From an uncultured Clostridia bacterium (GTDB lineage Bacteria > Bacillota > Clostridia > Christensenellales > Borkfalkiaceae): 64,000 nucleotides of DNA. The DNA is taken from the NCBI GenBank assembly GCA_947625245.1, contig CANQNO010000004.1, forward strand, positions 48,986-112,985, given 5' to 3'. This document shows, piece after piece, positions 1-7,952 of this stretch. Every line of letters begins with the position of its first letter. Positions within the stretch are counted from its first letter, which is position 1. Made by a program: the position numbers and the translations under genes. The notes under the pieces are model-generated. The model had not been told where the DNA came from, made no database searches, and saw only the letters and a program-made list of their open reading frames with translations.

Positions 1-490
1 CCAGCCCGAAAAAGCCGCTTCCGCCGATATATTTTTCGACGTCTTTGGCGGAAAGGGTTGCGCCGCTCGTTTCGAACGGGGTCGCGGGGACGCAGGACGG
101 GAGTTGCAAAAAGAGGTCGAGCGGGAGATTTTCGGCGGCTTTTGCCATATAACGGCAACCCTCTATGCCGCAGACGTTGGCTATTTCGTGCGGGTCGGCT
201 ATTACGGCGGTAGTGCCGCGGGGCACGACGAGAGACGCGAATCCCTCGGGCGAGAGCATAGAGCTTTCGATATGGACATGCCCGTCAATAAACCCCGGGA
301 GCACCGTAAGCCCCGAACAGTCAATTTCCTCAATTCCCGAATATTCGCCCACTCCCACTATTTTTTCGCCCGTAACGGCAATATCGCCCCTTTTAAGGTC
401 GCCCGAAAACACGTCCGCATAAACGGCGTTTTTTAAGACGAGATGGGCTTTTACTTCTTTTTTTGCGGCTTTTATATATTTTTCAAGCAT
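1..490 (-). CDS. ade: Adenine deaminase, 5' part only (runs off the left edge)
   Basis: About 163 codons are visible, read leftwards from ATG at 490; the rest lies outside the window. The product would deaminate adenine to hypoxanthine in purine salvage. The N-terminal beta-sandwich is followed by the amidohydrolase metal site GFIDGHVHIESSM and by PRGTTAVIADPHEIANVCG, both characteristic of the Ade family rather than of dihydroorotases or allantoinases. A GGGGTG Shine-Dalgarno-like stretch precedes the ATG. The gene has its own likely promoter and is separated from the upstream metal ATPase by a hairpin, so it is probably transcribed alone. Family assignment is firm; nothing can be said about the C-terminal domain. 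Confidence 0.93.
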   Translation of the reverse strand, partial: MLEKYIKAAKKEVKAHLVLKNAVYADVFSGDLKRGDIAVTGEKIVGVGEYSGIEEIDCSGLTVLPGFIDGHVHIESSMLSPEGFASLVVPRGTTAVIADPHEIANVCGIEGCRYMAKAAENLPLDLFLQLPSCVPATPFETSGATLSAKDVEKYIGGSGFFGL

Positions 491-506
491 TTTGCACCCC
501 GAAATT

Positions 507-535
507 ATTTTAACACACCTTTTCTTTATTGTAAA
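507..535 (-). promoter_or_regulatory. Sigma-A promoter of adenine deaminase
   Basis: On the minus strand, TTTACA (530-535) and TAAAAT (507-512) are 17 bases apart, about 17 bases upstream of the ATG. The leader would be about ten bases, too short for a purine riboswitch. Seen directly; activity is inferred. Confidence 0.6.
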
Positions 536-562
536 GCCCGCCGCGGTGACGCGGCGGGCTTT
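533..562. terminator. Hairpin terminator between the P-type ATPase and ade
   Basis: A 13-bp perfect GC-rich stem (533-545 with 550-562) closes on a GTGA loop. It lies just past the stop of the ATPase gene. The T-run is short in both directions, so termination may be partial. It overlaps the -35 element of the ade promoter. Confidence 0.6.
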
Positions 563-580
563 TGAAAAAGTTGACGCAAT

Positions 581-2731
581 TTATTTTATTAGTGCTATTC
601 TCATTGAATTCAAAACGGCGGCGAGCATTACGCCCACGTCGGCGATAACCGAAATTATGAGCGGGAAATGAGGTATTGCCATGCTGCAAGCCATTACCGC
701 AAGCTTTACGGCAAGGGAACCCGCAATATTCCATATAACCGTTTTGCGGACGCTCCGCGCGATTTTTCTGCCCTTGGGCAAGAGCGCGACGTTGTCGGAA
801 ACGAGCACTATGTCGCTTGCCTCGATAGCCGCGTCCGAACCGACTTTACCCATAGATACCGAACAATCCGCCGCAGTCATGACGGGCGCGTCGTTTATTC
901 CGTCGCCCACGTAGATGAGCTTGCCGCGCTCTTTAAGCTTTTGCGCTACTTCCAGCTTTTGTTCGGGCAAAAGAGAGGCATAACAGCCGTCCAGCCCAAC
1001 TTCACCCGCAACGGCTTCCGCCCGCGCAGCAGAGTCGCCCGTGAGCATAGCAGTGTACTCTATTCCGCCTTTTTTAAGCCCGCTTACGGCGTCTTTCACT
1101 CCCGCTTTTACCGCGTCGTCCACTTCGGCATAGCCTATATATTCGCCGCCCAGCGCAACGTATATTATAGTGGAAAGACTTTCACGCGGGGTGAATTGCA
1201 CTCCGTTTTCCCTTAAAAGGGTCGCGTTGCCGCATAAAAGTTCTTTGCCGCCGCACGTGCACTTAACGCCCCTGCCCGCTATCTCTTCGGCGTTTTCCGC
1301 AGTAAACCCGGTTTGAACGCCCGAAAAGGCGGCGGCTATAGGGTGGGAGGAAAATTTTTCCGCAGCGGCGGCAAGCCCGAGGGCGCGTTCGTCTGAAAAT
1401 GAACGAACCTTAAACGCCCCCTCCGTTACGGTGCCCGTCTTGTCGAACGCGGCGACTTTTGCAAGCGCAAGCGAGTCGAGACAGGTTGAGCCCTTAACAA
1501 GTATACCCGATTTTGCGCATCTGCCCATTCCACAAAAATAGGAAAGCGGCACCGAAATGACAAGCGCGCACGGGCAGGAAATTACGAGGAAGGTAAGCGC
1601 CTTGTAAATCCAAATGGCGTATGTCGTAAAGTAAAACTCCGAAGTGACGGCGCAGATAACCGTGGGCACCGCCACCGCGACGAGGATAGCCGCCAGACAC
1701 ACTGCGGGCGTGTAGTACTTTGCGAATTTGGTTATGAATTTTTCGGGGCGGGATTTCTTTGCAGAGGAATTTTCCACAAGTTCGAGAATTTTAGCCGCCG
1801 CCGAATTTTTATATTCCCTCACCACTTCGGCTTCGGTTATTTTGGAGATGTTTATGCTGCCCGAAAGCACTTCGTCGCCCTCCTGCACGTCGCGCGGCAG
1901 GGGTTCGCCGTTAAGGCTCTTTACGTCGAACGAGGTTGCGCCCTTTACGATTTTGCAGTCGGCAGGCGCCTTTTCGCCCGCTTTTATTATTATTCTGTCG
2001 CCCACTTTAAGTTCTTCGGGGGGAATTCTGCGCTGTTCGCCGTCAGAAACGAGGGTGGCAAATTCGCTTTTCAGATCCATAAGGTCGGTTATGGATTTGC
2101 GCGAAGAACCTACGGCAATATCCTGCAGCAACTCGCCGAGCTGATATAAGAGCATTACCGCAACGCCTTCGAAAAACCCGTCGACGGCGAATATTCCCAA
2201 AAAAATCGCGCCTAAGGAGGCTATGGTCATTAAAAAGTTTTCGTCGAAAATTCTGCCCTTGGATATGTTTTTTGCGGTGTTTATCAAAACGGTATGCCCC
2301 GCGGCAAGATATGCGAGCCCGTAAAGACAGTACATTGTTATCCTGACGGCAAGACTATGGAAAGAAACGTCAGATAAATCGAGCGCAAGCGCGATAATAA
2401 ACAGCACGATTGCCGCTATTAGGCATATAAAATCCTTTTTATGCCGCGAAAAAAGACTTTTGCGGGGAGTTTCGTCCACGATTTTTACGTCCTCGAAATG
2501 AGTGACGGCGTACAGCGCCTTTTCCCGAGATTCGGGCGAGGAGGCGCTTAGCGTTATGCGCATGTTCATAAAATCGACTGACGCCTCTACCCCCTCAATT
2601 TTGTTGAGTTCCTCTTCGAGCTCCCTCGCGCAGTTGGCGCAACACAGCCCGCTTATTTTTATCTTTTCGCCGTTTTGCACAGCCGCGGAGTTACCTTCCG
2701 CCGCACAGTCATTTAAGGCAGGGTTATTCAT
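581..2731 (-). CDS. zntA: P1B-type heavy-metal (Zn/Cd/Pb) exporting ATPase
   Basis: A 716-residue membrane pump that would export divalent soft metals using ATP. It has an N-terminal HMA metal-binding domain (residues 25-85, GLCCANC with the CxxC at 31-34), the actuator loop with NGEP near 274-277, the CPC transport motif at 386-388, the phosphorylated Asp in DKTGT at 430, a nucleotide-domain HP motif, and GDGINDAP. A Lys in the penultimate helix (AVKLAV) and an Asp in the last (ADVGV) match the P1B-2 Zn/Cd/Pb group, not copper pumps. The ATG lies inside the end of the ArsR gene (8-bp overlap), so the two are translationally coupled and share the repressed promoter upstream. Length and motif order are normal for the family; the exact metal is inferred. 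Confidence 0.93.
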   Translation of the reverse strand: MNNPALNDCAAEGNSAAVQNGEKIKISGLCCANCARELEEELNKIEGVEASVDFMNMRITLSASSPESREKALYAVTHFEDVKIVDETPRKSLFSRHKKDFICLIAAIVLFIIALALDLSDVSFHSLAVRITMYCLYGLAYLAAGHTVLINTAKNISKGRIFDENFLMTIASLGAIFLGIFAVDGFFEGVAVMLLYQLGELLQDIAVGSSRKSITDLMDLKSEFATLVSDGEQRRIPPEELKVGDRIIIKAGEKAPADCKIVKGATSFDVKSLNGEPLPRDVQEGDEVLSGSINISKITEAEVVREYKNSAAAKILELVENSSAKKSRPEKFITKFAKYYTPAVCLAAILVAVAVPTVICAVTSEFYFTTYAIWIYKALTFLVISCPCALVISVPLSYFCGMGRCAKSGILVKGSTCLDSLALAKVAAFDKTGTVTEGAFKVRSFSDERALGLAAAAEKFSSHPIAAAFSGVQTGFTAENAEEIAGRGVKCTCGGKELLCGNATLLRENGVQFTPRESLSTIIYVALGGEYIGYAEVDDAVKAGVKDAVSGLKKGGIEYTAMLTGDSAARAEAVAGEVGLDGCYASLLPEQKLEVAQKLKERGKLIYVGDGINDAPVMTAADCSVSMGKVGSDAAIEASDIVLVSDNVALLPKGRKIARSVRKTVIWNIAGSLAVKLAVMACSMAIPHFPLIISVIADVGVMLAAVLNSMRIALIK

Positions 2732-3074
2732 TGCAGTTCAAATGCTCCTTTGAAAGTTCTATCATTGCCATAATATGCCAATCGGAAACGGCGTAAAGCA
2801 CCTTTTTGCCGGCGCGCCTGCACTTTATTATCCTGTTGTCTTTAAGCGCTTTAAGCTGGTGCGACACGGCGCTCTGGTTGCCGCCCACCGCCTCAGCTAT
2901 GTGCTCGACGCACAGCTCGCCGCCCGCAAGCGCAAGCAAAATTTTAAGGCGCGACGGCTCGCTCAAAGCCTTAAAACGCGCCCCCATCTCCTCAATATGC
3001 TCGTCGGAAGGCATTTTGGAGAGAGCCTCTTCAAGCCGCTTTTCGTGCAGTTTTTCTTCGATATTATTGTCCAA
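2724..3074 (-). CDS. ArsR/SmtB-family metal-sensing repressor
   Basis: A 116-residue winged-helix repressor, first gene of the operon with the P-type ATPase. The start is TTG at 3074, chosen because AAGGAG lies six bases upstream and no ATG fits. The helix-turn-helix is around residues 50-80 (ELCVEHIAEAVGGNQSAVSHQLK). The C-terminal helix carries an alpha5-type metal site with the CzrA spacing Asp-x-His...His-x-x-X, from SDWH to EHLNC; the fourth ligand is Cys instead of the His of CzrA or Glu of SmtB. A Cys in ELCV is also present. It probably releases the operator when Zn or Cd accumulates, derepressing its own operon. The family call is secure; metal preference is inference. Confidence 0.92.
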   Translation of the reverse strand: MDNNIEEKLHEKRLEEALSKMPSDEHIEEMGARFKALSEPSRLKILLALAGGELCVEHIAEAVGGNQSAVSHQLKALKDNRIIKCRRAGKKVLYAVSDWHIMAMIELSKEHLNCNE

Positions 3075-3096
3075 TGTCCGCTCCTTGATATTAACT

Positions 3097-3114
3097 TATG
3101 AACGTATATTCATA
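3097..3114. promoter_or_regulatory. ArsR/SmtB-type operator
   Basis: A perfect inverted repeat TATGAA-CGTATA-TTCATA. This has the half-site and six-base spacer of known SmtB/CzrA operators. It sits about ten bases downstream of the -10 hexamer, so a bound repressor would cover the transcription start of the ArsR-ATPase operon. Confidence 0.85.
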
Positions 3115-3124
3115 TGATAATAAA

Positions 3125-3153
3125 ATTATAAAACGCCCGACGGGGTTTGTCAA
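3125..3153 (-). promoter_or_regulatory. Consensus sigma-A promoter of the arsR-ATPase operon
   Basis: Perfect TTGACA (3148-3153) and perfect TATAAT (3125-3130), 17 bases apart, on the minus strand. A full-consensus promoter right next to an operator is the usual design of a tightly repressed detoxification operon. Confidence 0.85.
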
Positions 3154-3201
3154 GCGTTTTAATAATATTTTTTTAAATTTTAAAAATGCGCGGTTTGGAG
3201 T

Positions 3202-4080
3202 TCAGAGCCCGAGCAGGGGCGCAAAGGAATTTACGGTTATGCCGATTATATAGGAAATTACAAGGCACACGGCAAGGAGCGCGGCGTTGCGCTTTATTTT
3301 TTTTACGTTTTTAAGGAGCACCACAAAGCCCATACCCGCGTTTACGGCAAGCCCCGCAACCATACTGCCAAAAGCTATGCCGCCGTGAAGATACGCGCTT
3401 GTGATCATCACGCTTGAGGCGCAGCTGGGGATAAGCCCCACGGCGGATGTGATTAAAGGCTGCAACATTATGTGTGCGCCGAGCGCAGAAGTTATGGTCT
3501 CCTCTCCCACAAAATATATGAGCATACCGAAAGCGAGGTTTACGGCAAACAGGTACAACGCGATTTTTAAAGAGTGCCAGAGCGGGGAAATAAAGTACAG
3601 CGTTGCGGCGGATTTGTCGTGGTGGCCGCAGGAGTACTCCGCCTCCCCTTCGGGCACGGGTTCGGCGGTCTTTTCCCGCCTGAAAAGCGCGTTGGCAAGA
3701 TATCCCACGGCGACTGCGAATACGAATTTTGTTAAAATGAGGGGCAAAATGGCGTAGGCGGCGCGGGCGGAGATATCGGTTGCAAGAATTATGAGCGCCT
3801 CGTCCGAAGTAGCTATAAATACCGACAGCAAAGTGCCCGTCTTTATATAGTTTTTATCGTACAGCTTTGCCGCCATAACCGAAAAACCGCACAGCGGAAC
3901 GATGCCCGCCGCCGAGCCTATAAGAGGGGCGAGTTTGCCCTGTAAAATTGTACGGTTTTCGGTAAGCGAGGTTTTATGCTCTATCAGCTCTATAAGAATA
4001 TAGATCACCAACAGAAAGGGAAAAACCTTAAGCGTATCCAGAAAAGCCTCTAAAAATACCTCTCCCATCCTCAATGTCAA
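3202..4080 (-). CDS. ArsP_2-type multi-span heavy-metal/metalloid exporter
   Basis: A 292-residue membrane protein with about eight to ten hydrophobic segments in two similar halves. The halves carry related Gly/Pro/Cys motifs, GIVPLCGFSV and GLIPSCASSV, typical of the putative 10-TM heavy-metal exporter family (ArsP_2, sometimes labelled a putative manganese transporter). A cytosolic linker in the middle has SCGHHD, a possible metal-binding patch. The start is TTG at 4080; an in-frame ATG at 4068 is an alternative, and neither has a strong Shine-Dalgarno. It lies just upstream of the ArsR operon in the same direction, with no clear terminator before that operon's promoter, so a linked role in metal resistance is plausible but unproven. 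Confidence 0.75.
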   Translation of the reverse strand: MTLRMGEVFLEAFLDTLKVFPFLLVIYILIELIEHKTSLTENRTILQGKLAPLIGSAAGIVPLCGFSVMAAKLYDKNYIKTGTLLSVFIATSDEALIILATDISARAAYAILPLILTKFVFAVAVGYLANALFRREKTAEPVPEGEAEYSCGHHDKSAATLYFISPLWHSLKIALYLFAVNLAFGMLIYFVGEETITSALGAHIMLQPLITSAVGLIPSCASSVMITSAYLHGGIAFGSMVAGLAVNAGMGFVVLLKNVKKIKRNAALLAVCLVISYIIGITVNSFAPLLGL

Positions 4081-4100
4081 CCGCCGAAATATGCTTTAAA

Positions 4101-4124
4101 ATAAACAAAAACCCCCGTGCGGGG
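4101..4124 (-). terminator. Rho-independent terminator of the ABC ATPase gene
   Basis: On the minus strand a short CCCCG/CGGGG stem (4113-4124) is followed by GTTTTTGTTT. It begins nine bases past the stop codon of the ABC ATPase gene. Confidence 0.7.
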
Positions 4125-4132
4125 AATTGTTT

Positions 4133-5350
4133 TTACTTTTTCTTTTTTGCCGTATTCTTTTCGGGTTTGGAGCTTTCGGAAAGCCGCAGTTCCTCTTTAT
4201 AGGGGAGCGGCACAAAATCCGCGTCCTTTTTGCCCGTATCCTTATAGCCCGCGTCGCGCGAGAGCAAGGTAAGACGGGTTTCGGCGTCGAAGATATACAG
4301 CCTTGAAAGGTCGGCTTCGAGCCCCAAATTTCCCTTCTTTTTATCCGCGGCGAGCGTCGCCCTTAAGATGACGTTCCCGTCCGTGCAGTCGGCGTATACA
4401 ACGCCGTCGCACTCCTCCGTCTTTTCAACTTTTACGGGTATGGAGCCGCCCTCAACGCATTTGATATCTTCGGGGCGGATGCCCAAAATCACTTCCCTGC
4501 CGCCCGACGCATAGTCCTCTATGGCGCCGAAGCGCTTGACGATGTTTTCGGGCAATACGAATTTTCCGCAAGCTGCCGAAGCGGCATAACCGCCCTCTTC
4601 TTTGACTATTTTTGCCTTTTCGATAAAATTGATTGTGGGCGAACCTATGAAAAACGCCACAAAGGTATTTGCGGGATAGTCGTACAGGTTGGAAGGCGTG
4701 TCCGCCTGTTGCAAAAATCCGTTTTTGAGCACTGCGATGCGGGTACCCAACGTGAGCGCTTCGGAGAGATTTTTAGTGGCATAGACGAAGGCGCCGTCGA
4801 GTCTCGCCTGAAGATTTGCAATGACCGACAAGGTTTCGCGGCGGAGGTTTTCGTCGATGCCCGCCAAAGGCTCGTCGAAAAGATACAGGCGGGGTTCCCT
4901 TATCACCGCGCGGGCGATCGCGACGCGCTGGCGGAGAGCCGCGGAAAGCGTTTTGGGCTTGCGGTAAAGCACTTCGTTGAGACCCAAAATCCCCGCCGCG
5001 GTTTTAACGCGCTTGTCGATTACTTCCTGCGATACCTTTCTCAATTTGAGCCCTATCGCCATGTTGTCGTAGACGTTTAAGGTGGGAATTAAGGTCTCGC
5101 CGCGGAAAACCATAGCCGCGTCCCTGTCCTTTACGTCCTCGTCGGTTACGTCTTTCCCGTCGATGAACACCGAACCCGAAGTAGGGTCCTCCACCCCCGC
5201 AATGACCTTTAAAAGGCTTGTCTTGCCGCACTTTTCGCCGCCTACGATCACAAGAAATTCCCTGTCGTCGGCTTCGAGGGAGACGTTGTGCAACGCCGTG
5301 GCGCCGGAGGGGTATTTTTTTGTTATATCCTTTAAAATCAAGCTTGCCAT
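4133..5350 (-). CDS. Degenerate MalK/UgpC-like ABC ATPase
   Basis: A 405-residue protein with the fold and length of CUT1 sugar-transporter ATPases (MalK/MsmK/UgpC): nucleotide-binding domain at about 1-235 and a TOBE-like C-terminal domain at about 240-375, with a Lys-rich tail. Walker A is altered but keeps GKT/S (residues 37-45), and Walker B with Glu160 is intact (YLFDEP). Other catalytic positions differ: the Q-loop residue is Arg83 instead of Gln, the signature LSGGQ is LSAAL (135-139), and the switch His is Lys193 (ATKN for VTHD). No permease or binding-protein gene is adjacent. It may bind ATP yet hydrolyse it poorly, acting as a regulatory subunit; alternatively it pairs with an unlinked partner ATPase. 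Family is clear, function is not. Confidence 0.85.
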   Translation of the reverse strand: MASLILKDITKKYPSGATALHNVSLEADDREFLVIVGGEKCGKTSLLKVIAGVEDPTSGSVFIDGKDVTDEDVKDRDAAMVFRGETLIPTLNVYDNMAIGLKLRKVSQEVIDKRVKTAAGILGLNEVLYRKPKTLSAALRQRVAIARAVIREPRLYLFDEPLAGIDENLRRETLSVIANLQARLDGAFVYATKNLSEALTLGTRIAVLKNGFLQQADTPSNLYDYPANTFVAFFIGSPTINFIEKAKIVKEEGGYAASAACGKFVLPENIVKRFGAIEDYASGGREVILGIRPEDIKCVEGGSIPVKVEKTEECDGVVYADCTDGNVILRATLAADKKKGNLGLEADLSRLYIFDAETRLTLLSRDAGYKDTGKKDADFVPLPYKEELRLSESSKPEKNTAKKKK

Positions 5351-5449
5351 ATTACAAGAGAAATCCTTTTTTACACTGTTTCATATTCATATTAACATAA
5401 TAATCTTTAATTTGCAAGAAATTTTAGTTGCCGCAAAGATAATAAAAAG

Positions 5450-5478
5450 TTGAAAAATACCGATCGTTGTGATACAAT
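5450..5478 (+). promoter_or_regulatory. Promoter of queH, placing the start site at the ATG
   Basis: TTGAAA (5450-5455), 17-base spacer, TACAAT (5473-5478). Only six bases (all T) separate the -10 from the ATG at 5485, so the predicted start site coincides with the initiation codon. No Shine-Dalgarno precedes the gene. Confidence 0.65.
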
Positions 5479-5484
5479 TTTTTT

Positions 5485-6078
5485 ATGGCGAAAAGAAATT
5501 TCGAAAAGTTGATGCAAGCGCAGATAGGGAGCCTTAAAGAAAAAAAGAGGCTATTACTGCACTGCTGCTGCGCACCCTGCTCTTCCGCCTGCCTTGAAAA
5601 GCTGAAAGATTTTTTTAACGTGACCGCGTTTTTTTATAATCCGAACATAGAGAACGCCGAATACGAAAAACGGAAAGCGGAGCTTTTGAGGCTTATAGAA
5701 AAGACGGGCTGGGCGGAAATTATGGATTGCGGGCACGATCCAGCGGAGTTTTACGGCGCCGTTAAGGGCTTTGAGGATTGCCCCGAAGGCGGCGGGCGGT
5801 GCGAAAGGTGCTTCCGCCTGAGGCTGGAAAAAACCGCGGAAACGGCAAAAAAGCACGGGTTTGACTACTTTGCCACCACCCTAACCGTCAGCCCATTGAA
5901 AAACGCCGAACTCATAAACTCCATTGGCGAAGAGCTGGGCGGGGAAAAATGGCTGTATTCGGATTTCAAAAAGAAAGACGGCTACAAAAGAAGCGTGGAA
6001 CTTTCTGAAGAATACGGTTTGTACAGGCAGAATTTTTGCGGCTGCGTATTTTCGCAACGGAAAACGCCAAACGCTTGA
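5485..6078 (+). CDS. queH: Epoxyqueuosine reductase QueH
   Basis: A 197-residue enzyme for the last step of queuosine synthesis in tRNA: reduction of epoxyqueuosine to queuosine. It is the QueH (DUF208) alternative to the cobalamin enzyme QueG. The family's cysteines are all present: HCCCAPCSS near residues 27-35, GGRCERC near 96-102, and NFCGCVFS near the C-terminus, which together hold the Fe-S cluster and a second metal. The full expected length is present. ATG at 5485 is the first start in frame; it has no Shine-Dalgarno, but a -10 hexamer lies six bases upstream, suggesting a leaderless message. A separate promoter for the next gene overlaps its stop codon. Confidence 0.93.
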   Translation: MAKRNFEKLMQAQIGSLKEKKRLLLHCCCAPCSSACLEKLKDFFNVTAFFYNPNIENAEYEKRKAELLRLIEKTGWAEIMDCGHDPAEFYGAVKGFEDCPEGGGRCERCFRLRLEKTAETAKKHGFDYFATTLTVSPLKNAELINSIGEELGGEKWLYSDFKKKDGYKRSVELSEEYGLYRQNFCGCVFSQRKTPNA

Positions 6079-6103
6079 AAAGGGCGGCAGGGCGTGATAT
6101 AAT
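6075..6103 (+). promoter_or_regulatory. Sigma-A promoter of the carbamoyltransferase-like gene
   Basis: TTGAAA (6075-6080) and TATAAT (6098-6103) with a 17-base spacer. The -35 overlaps the queH stop codon. The leader would be about 20 bases and contains GGAGAAG before the ATG. Confidence 0.7.
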
Positions 6104-6130
6104 AAAATTACCGATGTACGGAGAAGATAA

Positions 6131-7069
6131 ATGGATATTAACAGGTACTCCCCCTCTTACGGAGCGGGCATAAAACACCTTATTAAGCTGGACGACTGCA
6201 CAACCGAAGATATTTTCGAATTTCTGTACGCAACAAAAGCCATGAAGGCTAAATTTCTTTTGCGCGAAAACACGCGCATACTGCAGGGCGTTACAATCGC
6301 GCTTTTGTTCGGCGAAACGTCGCTGAGGACCCGTTCGGCTCTGGAAATAGGGATAAGACAGCTCGGCGGGGTGTGCGTAAATTTGCCTTACAGCGAACGC
6401 GACATGCGCGCGGGGGAAAATATAAAGGATATTATAAACGTAATAGCGCGTTACGGCGTAGGCGCAATAGTGACCCGCGGCATAAAAATGAAAGAGCTGG
6501 AAGAATATTGCGCCGTGTCCTCCATCCCCATAATCAACTCCGCCAACGATTACGGCGTTCCCACGCAGACGCTGTGCGACCTGTTCACGGTTTGGGAAAA
6601 GACGGGAAAGCTGGAAGGGCTTAAAACGGCGTATGTGGGCAAGTGCAATCCGCTGGCGCAATCCCTGCTTATGGGCGCAATTAAGTGCGGCATGGAAGTA
6701 GCCATTGCCTGCCCCAACGAATACTCCATAAAAAGAGAGGCTTTGAACGCGGCGCGGCAGTTCGGGCATATTACCGCCACGGACGACCCCGTGGAAGCCG
6801 TTAAGGGCGCGGATATAATTTATACCGACAATTACAGCTATCATTCCGTGATCACGGAAAGCGAGAAAAAAATTATGGAGCCTTACCGCGTAGACGCACA
6901 GCTTATGGCGGCGGCAAAGCCCGGAACGCTGTTCATGCACGCGTTGCCCGCAAACCGCGGCGAGGAAGTGACAGCCGACATAATTGACGGGAAAAACAGC
7001 ATTGTGCTTGAACAAGCCGAAAACAAGTTGCATACGGTAAAAGCCGTTCTCGCACTTATGGTAAAATGA
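6131..7069 (+). CDS. Divergent aspartate/ornithine carbamoyltransferase-family protein
   Basis: A 312-residue member of the carbamoyltransferase superfamily, with both domains present at normal length and good overall similarity to ornithine carbamoyltransferase (IIYTDNYSY, RGEEVT, EQAENKLH). Several active-site positions differ from the known enzymes. The carbamoyl-phosphate loop STRT is SLRT (64-67), HPxQ is VPTQ (143-146), the ornithine-binding HCLP is HALP (270-273), and no SMG loop is evident. No arginine-pathway gene is adjacent. It may use a different acceptor amine, or have lost transferase activity. Start: ATG with GGAGAAG seven bases upstream. Calling it argF would over-reach; the superfamily is certain. 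Confidence 0.85.
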   Translation: MDINRYSPSYGAGIKHLIKLDDCTTEDIFEFLYATKAMKAKFLLRENTRILQGVTIALLFGETSLRTRSALEIGIRQLGGVCVNLPYSERDMRAGENIKDIINVIARYGVGAIVTRGIKMKELEEYCAVSSIPIINSANDYGVPTQTLCDLFTVWEKTGKLEGLKTAYVGKCNPLAQSLLMGAIKCGMEVAIACPNEYSIKREALNAARQFGHITATDDPVEAVKGADIIYTDNYSYHSVITESEKKIMEPYRVDAQLMAAAKPGTLFMHALPANRGEEVTADIIDGKNSIVLEQAENKLHTVKAVLALMVK

Positions 7070-7092
7070 AAGACAAAATCCAAAAGGAATTT

Positions 7093-7129
7093 AAAAAGCC
7101 GCCGCGGCATTTTGCCGCGGCGGCTTTTT
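7093..7129. terminator. Bidirectional terminator between the carbamoyltransferase-like gene and the phosphoesterase
   Basis: A 12-bp stem GCCGCCGCGGCA with its complement (7098-7109 and 7113-7124) around a TTT loop. It is flanked by AAAAA on the left and TTTTTA on the right, so it can terminate the two converging genes. Confidence 0.9.
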
Positions 7130-7952
7130 AAGTTTTAAGGGGTTCCGCCCCGCTTTCTCCCGTCAAGGTAACGACGACGAGTTCGGGGCGGTTGAAAAGG
7201 CGGACGGGGAATTCGGAATTGCCCAACCCGCGCGAAATTATCATTTTTGTATCCGAAAGGACGTGAAGCCCTTCGGTGTATTTGGGGAACAGACCCTCCC
7301 CCGGGGAATATATGCCGCGCTTTGTAAATGGTATGCGCCATTGCCCGCCGTGCGCATGGCCGCTTAAAACGAGAGTATAGCCGCAACCGGCGTAATTTTG
7401 TATAAAACGGGGCATATGGGCAAGCAATAATTTGCAGGGAGCTGCGGGCGCGATTTTTTTGAGAGTGCCGTTTTTGTTGTGCGCGCCGTTAAGTCCCGTC
7501 ACGGTGACGCCGCAGACTTCGCAACTCACGTTGTCGAGCACCACCGCCCCCGCTTCCGCCAGATCCTTGCGCAAAAAGCGGTAGCCCCTGTTGCGCATTT
7601 CGTGATTGCCCGAAATGTACAAAACGGGAGCTATTTGCGAGAGCGCGGAAACGGTTTCCAAAGCGACTTTTATGTCATGCGCGGTGTATTTGTGGATAAT
7701 ATCGCCCGTCACGGCGATAAAACCGGGATTTTCCCGCGCGACGGCGGCGATAAGCCTTTTGTTGTGCGCGCCGAAAGTTTTTCCGTGCAGATCGGAGACC
7801 TGAACTATCTTTACATCTTTTTCCAAATTCCCGAAAGGTATTTTATAACGGGTCGTCTGTATGAGATTGTTCCCCGCCCAAATAAACGCCGCCGCCAGAG
7901 CTATTCCCGCGGCTGTGCCAAAAACAATCCATACGATTTGGACGGCGGTCAC
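7128..7952 (-). CDS. Membrane-anchored calcineurin-like metallophosphoesterase (YkuE/YaeI type)
   Basis: A 274-residue phosphoesterase with one N-terminal membrane helix (about 5-30) and a catalytic domain outside or at the membrane. The binuclear-metal motifs occur in order: SDLHG, GDII, GNHE, LLAHMP and GHAHGGQ. The family includes YkuE and enzymes acting on lipid-linked or nucleotide substrates; the substrate here is unknown. The start is GTG at 7952, which overlaps the trmB stop codon (GTGA), so it is translationally coupled to trmB. Its stop codon abuts the bidirectional terminator. The fold assignment is very secure. Confidence 0.88.
   Translation of the reverse strand: MTAVQIVWIVFGTAAGIALAAAFIWAGNNLIQTTRYKIPFGNLEKDVKIVQVSDLHGKTFGAHNKRLIAAVARENPGFIAVTGDIIHKYTAHDIKVALETVSALSQIAPVLYISGNHEMRNRGYRFLRKDLAEAGAVVLDNVSCEVCGVTVTGLNGAHNKNGTLKKIAPAAPCKLLLAHMPRFIQNYAGCGYTLVLSGHAHGGQWRIPFTKRGIYSPGEGLFPKYTEGLHVLSDTKMIISRGLGNSEFPVRLFNRPELVVVTLTGESGAEPLKT

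Noticed and set aside
5966-7033. A 355-codon frame opposite the carbamoyltransferase-like gene
   Set aside because: Antisense shadow; no ribosome site and no recognisable domain.
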